From Spodoptera frugiperda (Eukaryota; Arthropoda; Insecta; Lepidoptera; Noctuidae), in assembly GCF_023101765.2 (NCBI RefSeq), contig NC_064239.1:13908315-13972314 (forward strand): a DNA stretch of 64,000 nt, written 5' to 3'. Under the pieces are notes generated by a model. It saw nothing but the letters and a program-made list of their open reading frames with translations, was not told the origin of the DNA and ran no database searches. Within the stretch, counting starts at the first letter, position 1. Each line of letters begins with the position of its first letter. Of the stretch, positions 25,351-35,780 are shown one piece after another. The position numbers were made by a program, and so were the translations under genes.

Positions 25351-25894
25351 CTTATATTTTGATGGCTCTGAAGGGAAGGCTCGCGCTATGTACCGCTTTA
25401 AGCCTGTTAAATTATGTATCGAGCCACGACCCGCTCGCGACTCTTCACTAAATCCTCTTAGAAGAGGGTTGCAGCTAAACTTGTAGAATTAGACGGCAGC
25501 AGCTTACAGCGCCCCGTGGGAATCTAACAGCTAATTAGTTCCGGCAGAGGGTCGGCGTTAGATAACCACATAATTACCGCATAAAAACGTGCAATAGAAG
25601 CAGGGACAAAGGGTTGTATCGCTTTTTACACCGGCACGCGCGACCTTGCGTTTTTCTAAGGGTTTTTTGTGACGTTCTAACGCCACCGACGTGCCACCTG
25701 TGCGCGGAAGGGTTGCGCGCGCGCCGCGTGACACACACACACACATGCGCGGTTTTTGTCACCTCACCTTAATCTGCGGCCCGTGTTGAATGAGCCGCCC
25801 GTGTAGTGCACCCCGCCACCACACCGCCACGTGCTCGCGCGGGGAGTATGTATGTGTTGTAGTATGTGCTGTAGTAACGGAGTGTGTGTTGCAG

Positions 25895-26006
25895 AGACGG
25901 CGGGAGCCGACGTCGTGGCTGGTGTACCCGGCGTCGCGGCTGCAGCGCCTGCTCCAGTCCGCCAGCAGCCCGCCGCCCGCGCTGCGCCGGCCCTCCGTCA
26001 TCACAG
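25895..26006 (+). CDS. Exon-like segment of an unrecognised gene (internal exon)
   Basis: The segment is bounded by a reasonable acceptor (gtgtgtgttgcag) and a donor G|gtcagc. In the frame entering at phase 0 it gives 37 complete codons, 35 of them ending in G or C, and leaves in phase 1. The upstream DNA in the same frame drops to mostly A/T-ending codons just before the acceptor, which supports the splice boundary. The peptide begins RRREPTSWLVYPASRLQRLL and continues Ser/Pro-rich to RRPSVIT. I do not recognise the protein. Its exit phase suits the exon at 42316, giving Val at the junction. It is basic and probably partly disordered. This is a prediction from bias and splice signals only. 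Confidence 0.55.
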
Positions 26007-27023
26007 GTCAGCTGCTGTTCTATCATTCTATGCTTACTAACCCTGCAGCGAGGCAGTTCCACTGGAGCTGTAGCAATACACTTACATTCAACACTTTCTT
26101 CAAATAGCAAAAACGTATTGTAGTTTCCAATGAGTTTTGTACGAGATTGCTGACGAGGCATATTACATTGCATCAAATACCTCTATCTATTTAAGGTATT
26201 TTACTTTGAGTCACAAATAGGTACCAAACCTGAGTGGGGCCCAAATGATCTTAAAAATACTCTAAGTAGTTTCTACATACAACTTGGGAAAAGTCAAGAC
26301 TCATGTTGCCCGGCATCGATCCTGCAGCTTCATGCTCGAAATGGTTAACTTCACTTTAATATTATAGCTTTATTTGTTAAGGATCCATGTCCCCAGCAGC
26401 AACATGTCCATGTCCAGTCCATGGACTTGTGTTTAGATCGCAACTTCATACTCACACACGTTTATAATACTTCAGTACCGTTCAAACAATTACAATGACA
26501 GCCATTAACTTCACTTATACTTAGTTTTATAGAATTACGTTACAACCTTGTAATCCGGCGGAATGCGTTCCCTGTGTTGTACGAATAAAGTAGTAACGAT
26601 GCGAGGCAGACTAAATTATAGAATGGTAAGTGAATGCAGCTACTTGCACACAGAGGTGCAATTAGTTTCGTTAAGGAATTTCCATGTCAGTGACGGCGTG
26701 GCCAGCAGGAGTCGGCCCGTAGTTGGCAACCGCCCCGGCGCACTGGGCCGCCTGTTGGACCGCCGCCAAACTGGCGCACTTCATCCCTACTTTACATTTA
26801 ACAGATAACAGCCGCTTAACGCAACCTTTGACCGCTGGTCGAGGCCCCAGGCACACCTGTCCCGGGGGCAGCGAGTCACTCAGCTGGTGCATGTGTGCAC
26901 TCTGCCATTGTATGCCAACGATACACCATGGAGTTGACGCTACTAACACAGTGCAGTCTATCACCTGTACTCCAATATTTTGTTTGTACCAAAGTCCAGT
27001 TCATTTAAACCCCCATTGGGTCC
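26007..27023. other. Non-coding, probable intron
   Basis: Follows the exon-like segment at 25895. No further exon is evident. The long frame over 26723-27259 is chance sequence in its first half and LINE-derived in its second half. Confidence 0.45.
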
Positions 27024-27425
27024 ACCCACATAGAAGCGTGGCTCTGTTCGCCGGAGGACTAGTAGCGGGTGAGATATTTAACTTCAGTTATGTCTTTCGG
27101 AGAGTGTGCGGGAAATTGCACAACTTGATTTCCCCTAGTCCTTTCCATCATCGAACCACAAGACAATCGGCAAGGCGTCACCGCTTCATGGTAGATATCC
27201 CACCCACTCGCACGAAGCGCTTCGCTCCAAGCTTCCTTGTGCGAACTGCTAGGGAGTGAAACTCTTTGCCGGAGTCTGTGTTTCCTGATGGGTATAAATG
27301 GGTGCCTTCAAAGCCCGAGTGAATAGATTGCTTATGGGCAGTTGTGTTTCATCGTAGGCTGCATCATCAATTACCATCATCAGGCGAGATTGCGGCCAAA
27401 CGTCGACCCATCAAATGTAAAAAAA
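27024..27425 (+). pseudogene. Broken 3' end of a LINE reverse-transcriptase ORF
   Basis: The plus-strand translation matches the C-terminal tail common to lepidopteran non-LTR retrotransposon ORF2 proteins: a block with FHHRTTRQ, then DIPPTRTKRFAPSFLVRTAR, then NSLPESVFPDGY. The tail then needs a shift of frame to read a FKARVNRLL-type ending and a stop near 27359. The conserved Trp after RTARE has become a TGA stop. A short 3' UTR ends in an A-run at about 27419-27427. The copy is 5'-truncated, with one stop and one frameshift, so it is dead. This recognition rests on my knowledge of the family; the breaks are seen directly. Confidence 0.8.
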
Positions 27426-27427
27426 AA

Positions 27428-28573
27428 CTCATATGAATACATCTGCAAGTGAACATTTCAGCCAAACTATCCCGCAGCCAATAAAGTTCGCTCCAAATGA
27501 CAGAGTCCTGGTCATCCACCTACTGCCTGGTACTACTGTTGATGTATACTTACATTTATCCCCGTAGTGTGTATAAAGACATCGCCTGAGCAAAACCCTC
27601 TTCCAAATTATATCAACTTCCTCCTAACAATTAATTTTACACCAGAGACATCCCGCCAGCCTTGGCTAGGGTCACACAAACATTCTCCACTGTTGTATCA
27701 AATCCATACTTAGAACAGATGAGTCCACGAATTGCACACTACACACGGCTGCGTCATAATGTATATGTACCAGAGACGTGAGATTGACCAACTCGGGGCT
27801 GCGGTCCTTGTGTTATCTGGATAAACAAGAATCGTGATGCAAGCTAACCATACATATAGGCCGGGTAACTATGCACCATAAAAAGGCGAAGTATGCATTA
27901 AAATATGCACAACAATCCTAAAACATTATGTTATTATAACTGAGTAGTCTGATATACCCCACCAATTGATAGTGGCACACATCTCTACGCTGTGCAGTGA
28001 TGACGATTATTTTACAATTATTTGCTACGCAAAGCACCATAAATCCCAGATATATTTGGGTGAGAATTACAATTACTTTGCGAAGTATTCAGGGATTATG
28101 CATAAATAAGGTGATGGTACTTAAAGTTTCATAGTATTTTTGGCGAGATATAAATCTGCATGGGCAGAGTGCGTGCCCCAGGGTGTGGGGTGCGGGGTGC
28201 GGGGCGCGGGGTCCAGGTGTGGAGGCAGCAGATGTCAGCGAGACGAGGCACGCGCTCCGTGGGCCACACAGGGGCCACTAGCAAAGGACACTGGGACACT
28301 TCTACTCAATAAATAATCGTGTTACTGCAGGTGACGGAGCCCTGCCCTGGGTTACCCTGTGTCCGGTACCCACTGCACCCATCCCCGAGTGATGCAGGCG
28401 GGCCACTCTACCGGCATGTTGTACCACCAGACAATGTTGCACCTGCACATCTGCGCACCTTCCCATTGTGGGCCGGTGGGGCACGTCTCCTACGTTCGGA
28501 TCTTTGTTGTCGTAGGTACTAGTAAATGTGCAAAATGAATTTCGTTTTGTTTACCTACAATAATGATTTGTAT
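27428..28573. other. Non-coding, AT-rich then G-rich
   Basis: No gene supported. The left part (to about 28150) is AT-rich and unremarkable. A G-rich tract with GGGGTGC/GGGGCGC units lies at 28181-28211. The open frame crossing 28302-28522 on both strands has no recognisable content. Confidence 0.5.
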
Positions 28574-28634
28574 GGTGGAGTGGAGCTCGACATGGACTAA
28601 CATTCATCTAGTGTTAGTCCATGTCGGCTCCACC
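28574..28634. other. Small hairpin, 16-bp perfect core plus basal stem
   Basis: Left arm 28574-28602 and right arm 28612-28634 pair through CGACATGGACTAACA and a basal GGTGGAG/CTCCACC, with a small bulge on the left arm and a 9-nt loop. Length is at the lower limit for a microRNA precursor and I recognise no mature microRNA in it. It may be a chance or transposon-derived hairpin. Confidence 0.6.
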
Positions 28635-29149
28635 AGCGAGGTGGCTGCGTGGAGTAGACAGCGACACATGTCGGGGTGACATGTTAATTAACCAGCGGCT
28701 CAGGTTCAAGTTCAGGCCTTGTCTGGCCCGCGGTCAGTGACCCCGCCGCCGATGACGTCACAGTCGCTCCTCTCCTACCGACACTCGTGCTCCTGATACT
28801 ACCCCGCTCAGACTCAGCGTCGACTGGCGCGCTGGCTGCCTCCCGGACCATGCCTTCTAATTTAAATCACTAAATCTCGTGAAGCCAAACATAAAATTGA
28901 TAAAAACTGGAGCTGCCGACGAAATGAATGGACGACTGAAGCAAGTTTTTGCTGAGCATGAGGAGCGAGAGCCGAGCGACATTCCAGCGAGAGGTCGGGA
29001 GTGAGCGGGCGACGTCGCGCGACGCCGCGCGCCCGCTTTACATACGACGCCGAGGAAAATCCATAACGGCACGCGGAAAACCCTTTTAATATACGGCACG
29101 TAAATAAGAGTAGAGACGCGGGGGCGGCGGCCCGCGGCGGGGGGGCCGA

Positions 29150-29303
29150 GCCGCCATTGGCCGGCCGCCTCGCCCCGCCCCCGCGAAAAAAACCGTCGGA
29201 AAAAAGCGGCGCTCGCACGGCAGTGTCTCACGGACGCGCTCGGTGGGCGGACGCTCGCACCGAAGAGACGGCGCGACCCAGGACCGGCGGCCGCGGCCGC
29301 GCC
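29150..29303 (+). promoter_or_regulatory. Predicted Inr+DPE core promoter and 5' UTR
   Basis: A GC-rich block upstream of the ATG at 29304 has an inverted CCAAT box (ccattgg, near 29153) and a GC box (ccccgccccc, near 29172). CAGT at 29221-29224 can act as an initiator, with A at 29222 as +1. The pentamer GGACG at 29249-29253 sits exactly at +28 to +32 and fits the arthropod DPE consensus RGWYV. No TATA box is seen at -30. This would give an 82-nt 5' UTR before a good ATG context (gccgcgccATGC). The initiator itself is only a partial match to TCAKTY. Confidence 0.45.
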
Positions 29304-29418
29304 ATGCCCGCGCTGGCCCTGCGCGACCAGCCGCTCGACTGCTCCATGCGCCTGCGCGAGCTGCCCGCCTGGCCGCCGCCGCACCCGCGCGCGCTGCCCA
29401 GCGACCAGCAGCGACACG
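29304..29418 (+). CDS. Candidate first coding exon of an unrecognised gene
   Basis: The segment starts with ATG in a favourable context and runs 38 complete codons to a donor (G|gtcagt), leaving in phase 1. Thirty-seven of the 38 codons end in G or C, the strongest coding bias in the window. The peptide starts MPALALRDQPLDCSMRLREL and continues Pro-rich. QPLDCS is reminiscent of the PxDLS motif bound by the CtBP corepressor, but the key Leu is Cys, so I do not claim it. It sits 82 nt after a predicted Inr+DPE start site. Its phase allows splicing to the exon at 42316. The protein is not recognised. The main doubt is that CpG-island composition alone raises GC3. Confidence 0.55.
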
Positions 29419-32180
29419 GTCAGTAGACCAGCAGTGCAGTGTAGTGCCGCGCGACCACAACAAACAGTGCTCCGGCCCTCCGCCATTGTGTGCGCTCCCA
29501 TTCTCCCGCCGCCTGTCCCGCGCCGCCACGCGCTCGTATACCTCCAGCTCGCCCCCGGTACCGACTCTACCCACCCGCGGCCCGCGACCAGATAATGGTA
29601 ACTCGATCACTTTGCGCCTAACGCACGGTAGGCGCATTTGATACTGCGCCTACGCAGGTGCCGACTTACCGTTGGATGATAGTAAACCGTAAATATTGTT
29701 CCTCTCAATTTATACATCTTGTGATTTGTGATGTTTATGAAGTCGCAAACGGTAATTGCTCTGGCGAAGGAAACGTCCCGCCCACGTGCCTGGTAAGCGA
29801 TATTGTATAAGTCACGACCTGTCTCCCGACACGCAGCCAGCAGCCGCCTGCTGCCAGCAGTCCGCGCCACCGTCAGGTGCTGCACTACTTGTAGACTTGT
29901 GCCTAGCGCTGTGGGTTCCGGCATGGGAACAGACGGGGTTCCATGCTGTGGTAGCGCGCGGGAACCAGTTAATAAAACTTATTCAATTATCAATAATGAT
30001 AATAACTTATTCAAAAAATAATGTAATATTTAGAATGATTGTATCGTGGCAACTTTGCTCGAGGCTACATTATAATACTAGCTGCGAAGCACTTACTGCA
30101 AGTGGCAATGTTTATTTTCATTGATCCACTGTCGGTGGCAGGGCTTGTAATAATTCCTAGTAATCAATTATTTTGATTTAGACAGAGTTGCATTACTAAA
30201 TATTTATTTGCAAATATGACGCGAGCCGTGCCGTGGGGCAGGCGCGGCGGGAGCTCCCTGTGCGCGGCGGACAGACCACAACTGTTGTCAACAACATTAC
30301 TCTGTGGTCGCGGGATACTGCACGCCGCACGCTCGAGGTTATTCATAAAATGTCATAGTTCATTATTATGTTTTACTGAAACTCCTTTTTATTACGTACA
30401 GGTACCTACTTAATCATTCTTCAAATAAAACAAAACATTCAGTGCTACTACAGGTGTGTGCTCAGTCTAATCACCTAGTGCAAGTCAAGTGCATGGTGCA
30501 CAATACTGCCTACAGTGTGTGTAATACAATGCATAATAATGAACAAGTATCACAAACGTCGAGTGAGCTGTATGTCTGGCTCCCGCGCACTGCACACAGG
30601 TACCCGTGTACCTGCAGTAGTTGCTCCCCAGTGTCATCCATCACGGCTGCATCCCCAACTCGACTGGCGAGTCACAAAAAATTGCGATTGTTGTCGATTA
30701 GTGAATTAAATAGAATCGATAGATGTAATAATGTTTATTGTACGCTATTCATTACACTCAGTTACCTATAGAAATAAAACTAAATTAACAAATTAAAAGA
30801 TGCGAATTTAAACTCATTAATTTAGTTTTTTCTAAAATGAATTTTAGAAAAACAAGCCATTACTCAAACTAATGTATCTATTGTCCCAACCATCGCAAGT
30901 TGTCGCATACTTGAATTGACACAAGTCCGCCACATACTAACCCGACACAACCAACACTACCGCTGCAACTCCTGTACAAACAAGTACTTAATACATAGAA
31001 AATATTGTTTACGTTGTATGCAATGAGCCCTATTCTACCCTTATCTATAATGGAGGTAGTTTTGAAAATAAGATTGGATTATATTGTATGGTCATCAAGA
31101 TTACGAGTGTGTACCAAATATCAGATCGATCTGTCGTCAGCAAGGGGTGGAGTTGCAATTACTTTTGACCCAAACAAAGAAACAAACGGGTCAAGCTAAA
31201 CAAAGCACCGACACATTAATCAATCAGAAAGATTACATTGAAAACAATAGAACATCATATTATTTTACAAATTGTGTCAGTTTTCGGAAGCCATGTTACA
31301 AATAAAGTAACTGGGTATCAACAAGTAACATAGCCTACCATTTCTCTGCTACCGACTGGAAGCCCCCGTAGGTAAATATTCTGCAAATTATCTAACATTA
31401 AATGCATTTTGTTTGAAAAAAATACCTGGTAAGTGAAAAGACCCTAAAAAGAAAAAAATGGCCCCCATGGAGAAATGATTAGTGGTCCATCTGTCCGGCT
31501 GTCCAACCATTGATCTCGGACTGTTAATGTATCGAGATGGAACTTAAACCATAAGTGTCCGGCCCTTTGTCACAATATTCAACCTCTAAGTTAAATAAGT
31601 TGTAGAAATATTAACATTTTGTAAGTCATGCAAGGATTGTTTATTTCTGTGAGTAGTATATAACATCGTGTACGAACTTTTCACCTCAACATTTATAGTA
31701 ATTAACTGAACGGGGCCAACATTTCATATAACTAGGCACTTGGTAGACATGTCTACACTAACATAGGTACTTCTACTCGAAACACCGACACAAACTCCGA
31801 GGTCAACTGTCTTCCAGTGGGTCAGTACAGGTGCAGGACACTACCTGGGGATGAGGTGGTTTGCAACTAGTGCAATACAATAACTGCTTGATGAAATGTG
31901 ACAGTTCATTATTTGTATGTGACGTAATTTATATTTCTAGAAAAATATGAAAACTGAGTATTTAGTCATCAAATCAATTAATGGAAGTAGTTTTTGATAT
32001 TTAACGATATTAAGAAGTCGAAATAAAAAGTGTCCACTTGCACATTTGACGCCAGTACGTATCCGCTACACTGGCACCTCCGAAGTGTTCAACTAAGTGG
32101 TTCCATGTAACGCGAGCTGCCGCGCGACAGCAACGTTGGTGTTGGTTCACTAAATACGTTTCTAATTATTTATATATTTA
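29419..32180. other. Non-coding, probable long first intron
   Basis: No exon supported. GC-rich to about 29640, then AT-rich. A fragment of dispersed repeat family A lies at about 30895-30985. The stretch 31420-31560 has the 'catctgtccggctgtccaac' phrase seen in lepidopteran repeat DNA. Confidence 0.45.
30895..30985 (-). repeat. Dispersed repeat family A, partial copy
   Basis: The phrases 'acaagtccgcca', 'acaaccaacactaccgctgc' and 'aactcctgta' match, in order, the family A copies at 60908-60955 (same orientation) and, reverse-complemented, 33575-33625. Only one end of the repeat is present. Confidence 0.5.
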
Positions 32181-32669
32181 ACTAGCAGTCCGCTCCAGCT
32201 TCACCTGAGTGCCGTTTCTCGAGGCTCCTGATGAATATCTATCCTCTACATACATCTAATGATAACGGACACGAGAAAATAAAATATATCCAATGTGGTC
32301 GAGTAGTTTGGGAGTTACGCGGTCACATACATTTCATTATTTTTATACGTTTTAAAAAAAATACTGCAACTAGCTATCTAGGGCCATTCGATGGGCAAGT
32401 CCATTCAGCCTTGCAGAGTGAGCAAATCTGCTCTTGTCCGGTTTTCCATACTATGTAATTTATTTCGTTTTACCTAATCACTACATAGCATAAAACAAAG
32501 TCGCTTTTTCTATCTCCATTTCCCTTTGTAGGCTTATATCTTTAAATCTACGCAACGGATTTTGATGCGGTTTTTAATAGTTAGAGTGATTCAAGAGGAA
32601 TGTTTATATGTATAATACATGCACACATATCGCCATTGCACCCATGCGAAGCTGGGGCGGGTCGCGAGT
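32181..32669. mobile_element. Non-autonomous element with related inverted ends
   Basis: The left end (actagcagtccgctccagct) and the right end read on the minus strand (actcgcgacccgccccagct) are related inverted sequences, about 24 bp. The right end ('tgcgaagctggggcgggtcg') is a well-known end of a very common lepidopteran repeat. The 489-bp interior is AT-rich and non-coding. No clear target duplication was found, so the class (fold-back DNA transposon, Helitron-like or other) is open. Confidence 0.6.
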
Positions 32670-33270
32670 ATCATTATAAATCGTGGTTTAACCTAAACTA
32701 CTTAAACCGTAGTCTAGTTGAAACCTTATTGTCAATCGATGTAGTTAGTACGCATCGGTGCACTATTGAATACAGACAGCTACACATCGCCTGGCTCAGA
32801 GATATATGCAGTACGTTCAGAACTAACTGCTGCAACGTTGCTGAATGGTAATCATCAAGCTGTGTCAGTAGTTGCTGGCGTCTGTATGGAGCGCCTAGTT
32901 TATGTAGTGGACCCGTTTAGTGGCAAATCTAAGCTTCAGTGACAATAAGCAGATGGAGCTACTTATGTTCACTATAGCTTAGCATTCCTGTAGTAGCAGC
33001 ATTTGTCACTTATAAACAAAGTACACGTAATTCTGAATATCAATTAATTAACAAAATAAAAATATTTATTTTGCTTCCTGTAGGTTTATTATAATACTAA
33101 AAGCAACAAAGAATACAGTGCTAACTACTCGTACAGTGTCACGAGGCAGAATGTTTCGAGCAAATACTGAGTAACTATAGTAGTACTGAATGAAGTGTAG
33201 GCCCGTCGCCCGCGATGTCTCTGTAAATGTCACACGATGTGGACATTCTGTATTCACGCACACGATCTGA
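32670..33270. other. Non-coding, no feature seen
   Basis: Ordinary AT-rich DNA between two repeats. No exon, RNA gene or clear repeat was recognised. Confidence 0.5.
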
Positions 33271-33274
33271 ATTA

Positions 33275-33640
33275 GGATACATCATCATCATCAGCCGGCG
33301 ATGGTCCACTGCTGGACTATGGTCTCCGTCATTTCTAGTCTTTCCCAGTGGTCGAGCACCATGGCGACTGGCCTTCTCCCAGTTGTGCAGTGTCTTTGGT
33401 GCCTTACGGCTTAAGCCATTTTGTCTCCTGCATTAAATTCACCGAGGGAAGTGAAAACTATTGATTTCAATTATAATATCTTCTGATTTCGGTATATCGT
33501 TGCGGGATTCAAGATCTGGACAGGACAATTCTTTTTTCATGGTTGTATAGATCTCCTGTAGATCCTGGCTTACAGGAGTTGCAGTAGATATATTTTCGGT
33601 TTTGGGAGGTTGTGGCGGACTTGTCCCATTTAGAAAAGGC
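33275..33640 (+). repeat. Repeat block: 'cgatggtccactgctggact' fragment plus family A copy 2
   Basis: The first 80 bases carry the 'catcatcatcatcagcc' and 'tccactgctggact' phrases of a very common lepidopteran interspersed repeat. From about 33395 the sequence matches repeat family A (copy 1 at 1367 and copy 3 at 60890), including 'cattaaattcaccgagggaa', 'gttgcgggattcaagat' and 'ggcttacaggagttgcag'. The two may be one composite repeat. Confidence 0.65.
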
Positions 33641-35185
33641 CTCCTTATGTCTATCCATTATATAGTCCCTTAGTTGGCTCGTATAAACCAACGAGAAGAG
33701 TATCTCCACAGTGCTACCTAGTAATCTACTCCGCCATCAAGGCAAATCGAATAAATCCGGATCTCTGAACCAGAATAGTAATGTCACCAATAGTACCGAT
33801 GTCATGTGGGAGCTCCAAAGTTCCTCCAGCCGAGTCAAGCATTTCGTATAAGAACTATGTAACTATTTATAATAACACAAGTTAATGTCATGCGTGGTTG
33901 GGAAGTGTCGTATCATCGCAGGAGCTGCCGCGGGGCGCGGGGCGCGGGGCGCGGGCTGGTCACCTCGTATAAATAACTGCGAGCAAGTAATACGACTATA
34001 ATCCCTTATCGAAACTTATGTGGGGTCAGGTGGCGTATTGTGATTTAGCGGGGTCAGGCAAGGGTTGTCCCGCGGGACCGTCGCCTGCACTCCCTCCGCA
34101 AATAATATTAACTCCTTTATGTGAGCCTTTTGTCACCTCGCCGCCGCCGTGCCGGCCCGGTGCCGGCCCGGTGCCGTGCACCCGCAGCCGCAGACCTGCA
34201 GCTCTGCCAGCGCGGCACCATGCGCGACTGAGTCACCGTCCCACGTTCGGAACGCAGCCCGGTCTCCGACACACAATTCCAATGTACCGTAAATCATTAG
34301 CGAACCAATTATTTGTAATTTCTTCATCTTTTCCCGAACGCTAGACAATACGCTAATGGCATTTTTATCACTCCCAACGAATTATAAGAAAATTATTACA
34401 ATCGGAACGGCACCAAACCACCGCAATGTAATCGATGTAAATGCGCGCGAGTCGCTGCGAGGTGTAATTCGGTTGTAATAATGTCATCTACGTAAGTGAA
34501 TTAGCGGATGATGGAGTCACGCGTTGTTTACGAGTGTAATAATACGTGTCGGTCGCGTCGCGTCCCGGCACCGGCCCGCTCCGCGCCGGCCGCGCGCGCG
34601 CATGGGAGCGCGCTGAACTTTGCCACGGCGCACGCAACAGACGCACCTGTCGCCCAAATGTGCGCACAAACATAATGATCACATTTTGTGATTGGCTTCT
34701 CTTTCGCTTTCACTGGGCGCCGGCCGATTGTTCCAATCTACGTACGATAGCCTCCATTGATTTCATGACAATTTTGACTCGAACCTAATTGGACATTACC
34801 GACCATGCTATTTTCGATATTTAACAAATGAATCGCAATCGGCATGCTATAGCAAAATGCATCCAAACATTCTGTAGGAATCACTTTCCATAAACTAAGT
34901 TTAAGACATTAGCTTGCATAATTATTGAGTCCTTTGTAATTCTGAAGTTAAAAATAATTGTATGTCAAAAAATAATTATTCTTATTCGTATTAGCTACTT
35001 ATTCGTATTCGTATAGTTATTGTTTTCGAAATTATTCAGATTTTCAAAACATACTGAAGAGGAAATAGAGAGTTTGGTTAGAAGTAACTACGTAGACAAA
35101 ATAATACGGTGCACATATTTTCATAGTCCATTTTAAATAAAGTCGGGAAATAAGCAAAACGATGTAATTATATACTTGTATGGAG
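33641..35185. other. Non-coding; G-rich tract
   Basis: No gene supported. A textbook GGGGCGC tract lies at 33931-33955. A GC-rich block at about 34060-34260 contains CCGGCCCGGTG repeats. Its frames show no recognisable protein. The remainder is AT-rich. Confidence 0.45.
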
Positions 35186-35780
35186 AAACTTCTCGTTACT
35201 CAACTTAAACATTTAAACCACACATTTGTTGTCATCTTGGCTGCCAATATACGAACAATGAGCGGAGTAGGCCCAGTAGGTAAACCAAAAAGTGCATTAT
35301 TCTCTTTGAGTTTGATTAATTTCATTATTTCTGCCTTAAGACTGCCTCGTTGGTCAAGTGGTCGCAAGTGCGACTGTCGAACAAGGGGTCTCGGGTTCGA
35401 TTCCCGGGTCGGGCAAAGTATTACTGGGCATTTTTCGGATTTTCGAAAAATTTCTCGGTAGTAGCACGGAGTCTGGAATTGTGTCCAGGATATGGCAGGA
35501 ACTCCCTATTATATGGGACTTAAAATACCAATGGTGAAAAGTAGGTGTACATTGTATGTGTGGCATTACGTGCCGTAATGTGCACCTCTGCTTACCCCTT
35601 CAGGGATAAAAGGCTTGACGTTGTGTGTGTGTACCTAATTTCATTATTTATTTTAGTTGAATTTTTTTTTTTTTATTTTCGGTGTTGTTGAGATATTTAG
35701 TTGTATTATGGTTCTGTGGACGAGTACTACTTGTAGTTTCATTTAAATCATATGAGTGATCTCCATACTGTACGACAATG
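35186..35780 (+). repeat. Dispersed repeat family C, copy 1 (interrupted by a SINE)
   Basis: The sequence matches, in reverse complement, 40123-40490. Shared phrases include 'catcttggctgccaatatac', 'agtgcattattctctttgag', 'gttgttgagatatttagttg' and 'catatgagtgatctccatac'. In this copy the SINE at 35331-35635 interrupts the repeat, and the second half resumes at 35636. No coding capacity. Confidence 0.8.
35317..35649 (+). mobile_element. tRNA-derived SINE, 305 bp, with 14-bp target duplication
   Basis: The SINE body is 35331-35635. Its head has a pol III A box (tggtcaagtgg, about 35351) and a perfect B box (GGTTCGATTCC, about 35394). The tail runs through the lepidopteran phrase 'accccttcagggataaaagg' and 'cttgacgttgtgtgtgtgt'. 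It is flanked by the direct repeat TAATTTCATTATTT at 35317-35330 and 35636-35649. The inverted family C copy at 40235-40260 preserves the equivalent unoccupied site, confirming an insertion. A degenerate relative is present near 43513. Confidence 0.93.

Noticed and set aside
28857..29637. Minus-strand frames of 214 and 183 codons opposite the predicted promoter and first exon
   Set aside because: They lie antisense to the CpG island, overlap each other in different frames and are Arg/Ala-rich; the plus-strand exon explains the region better.
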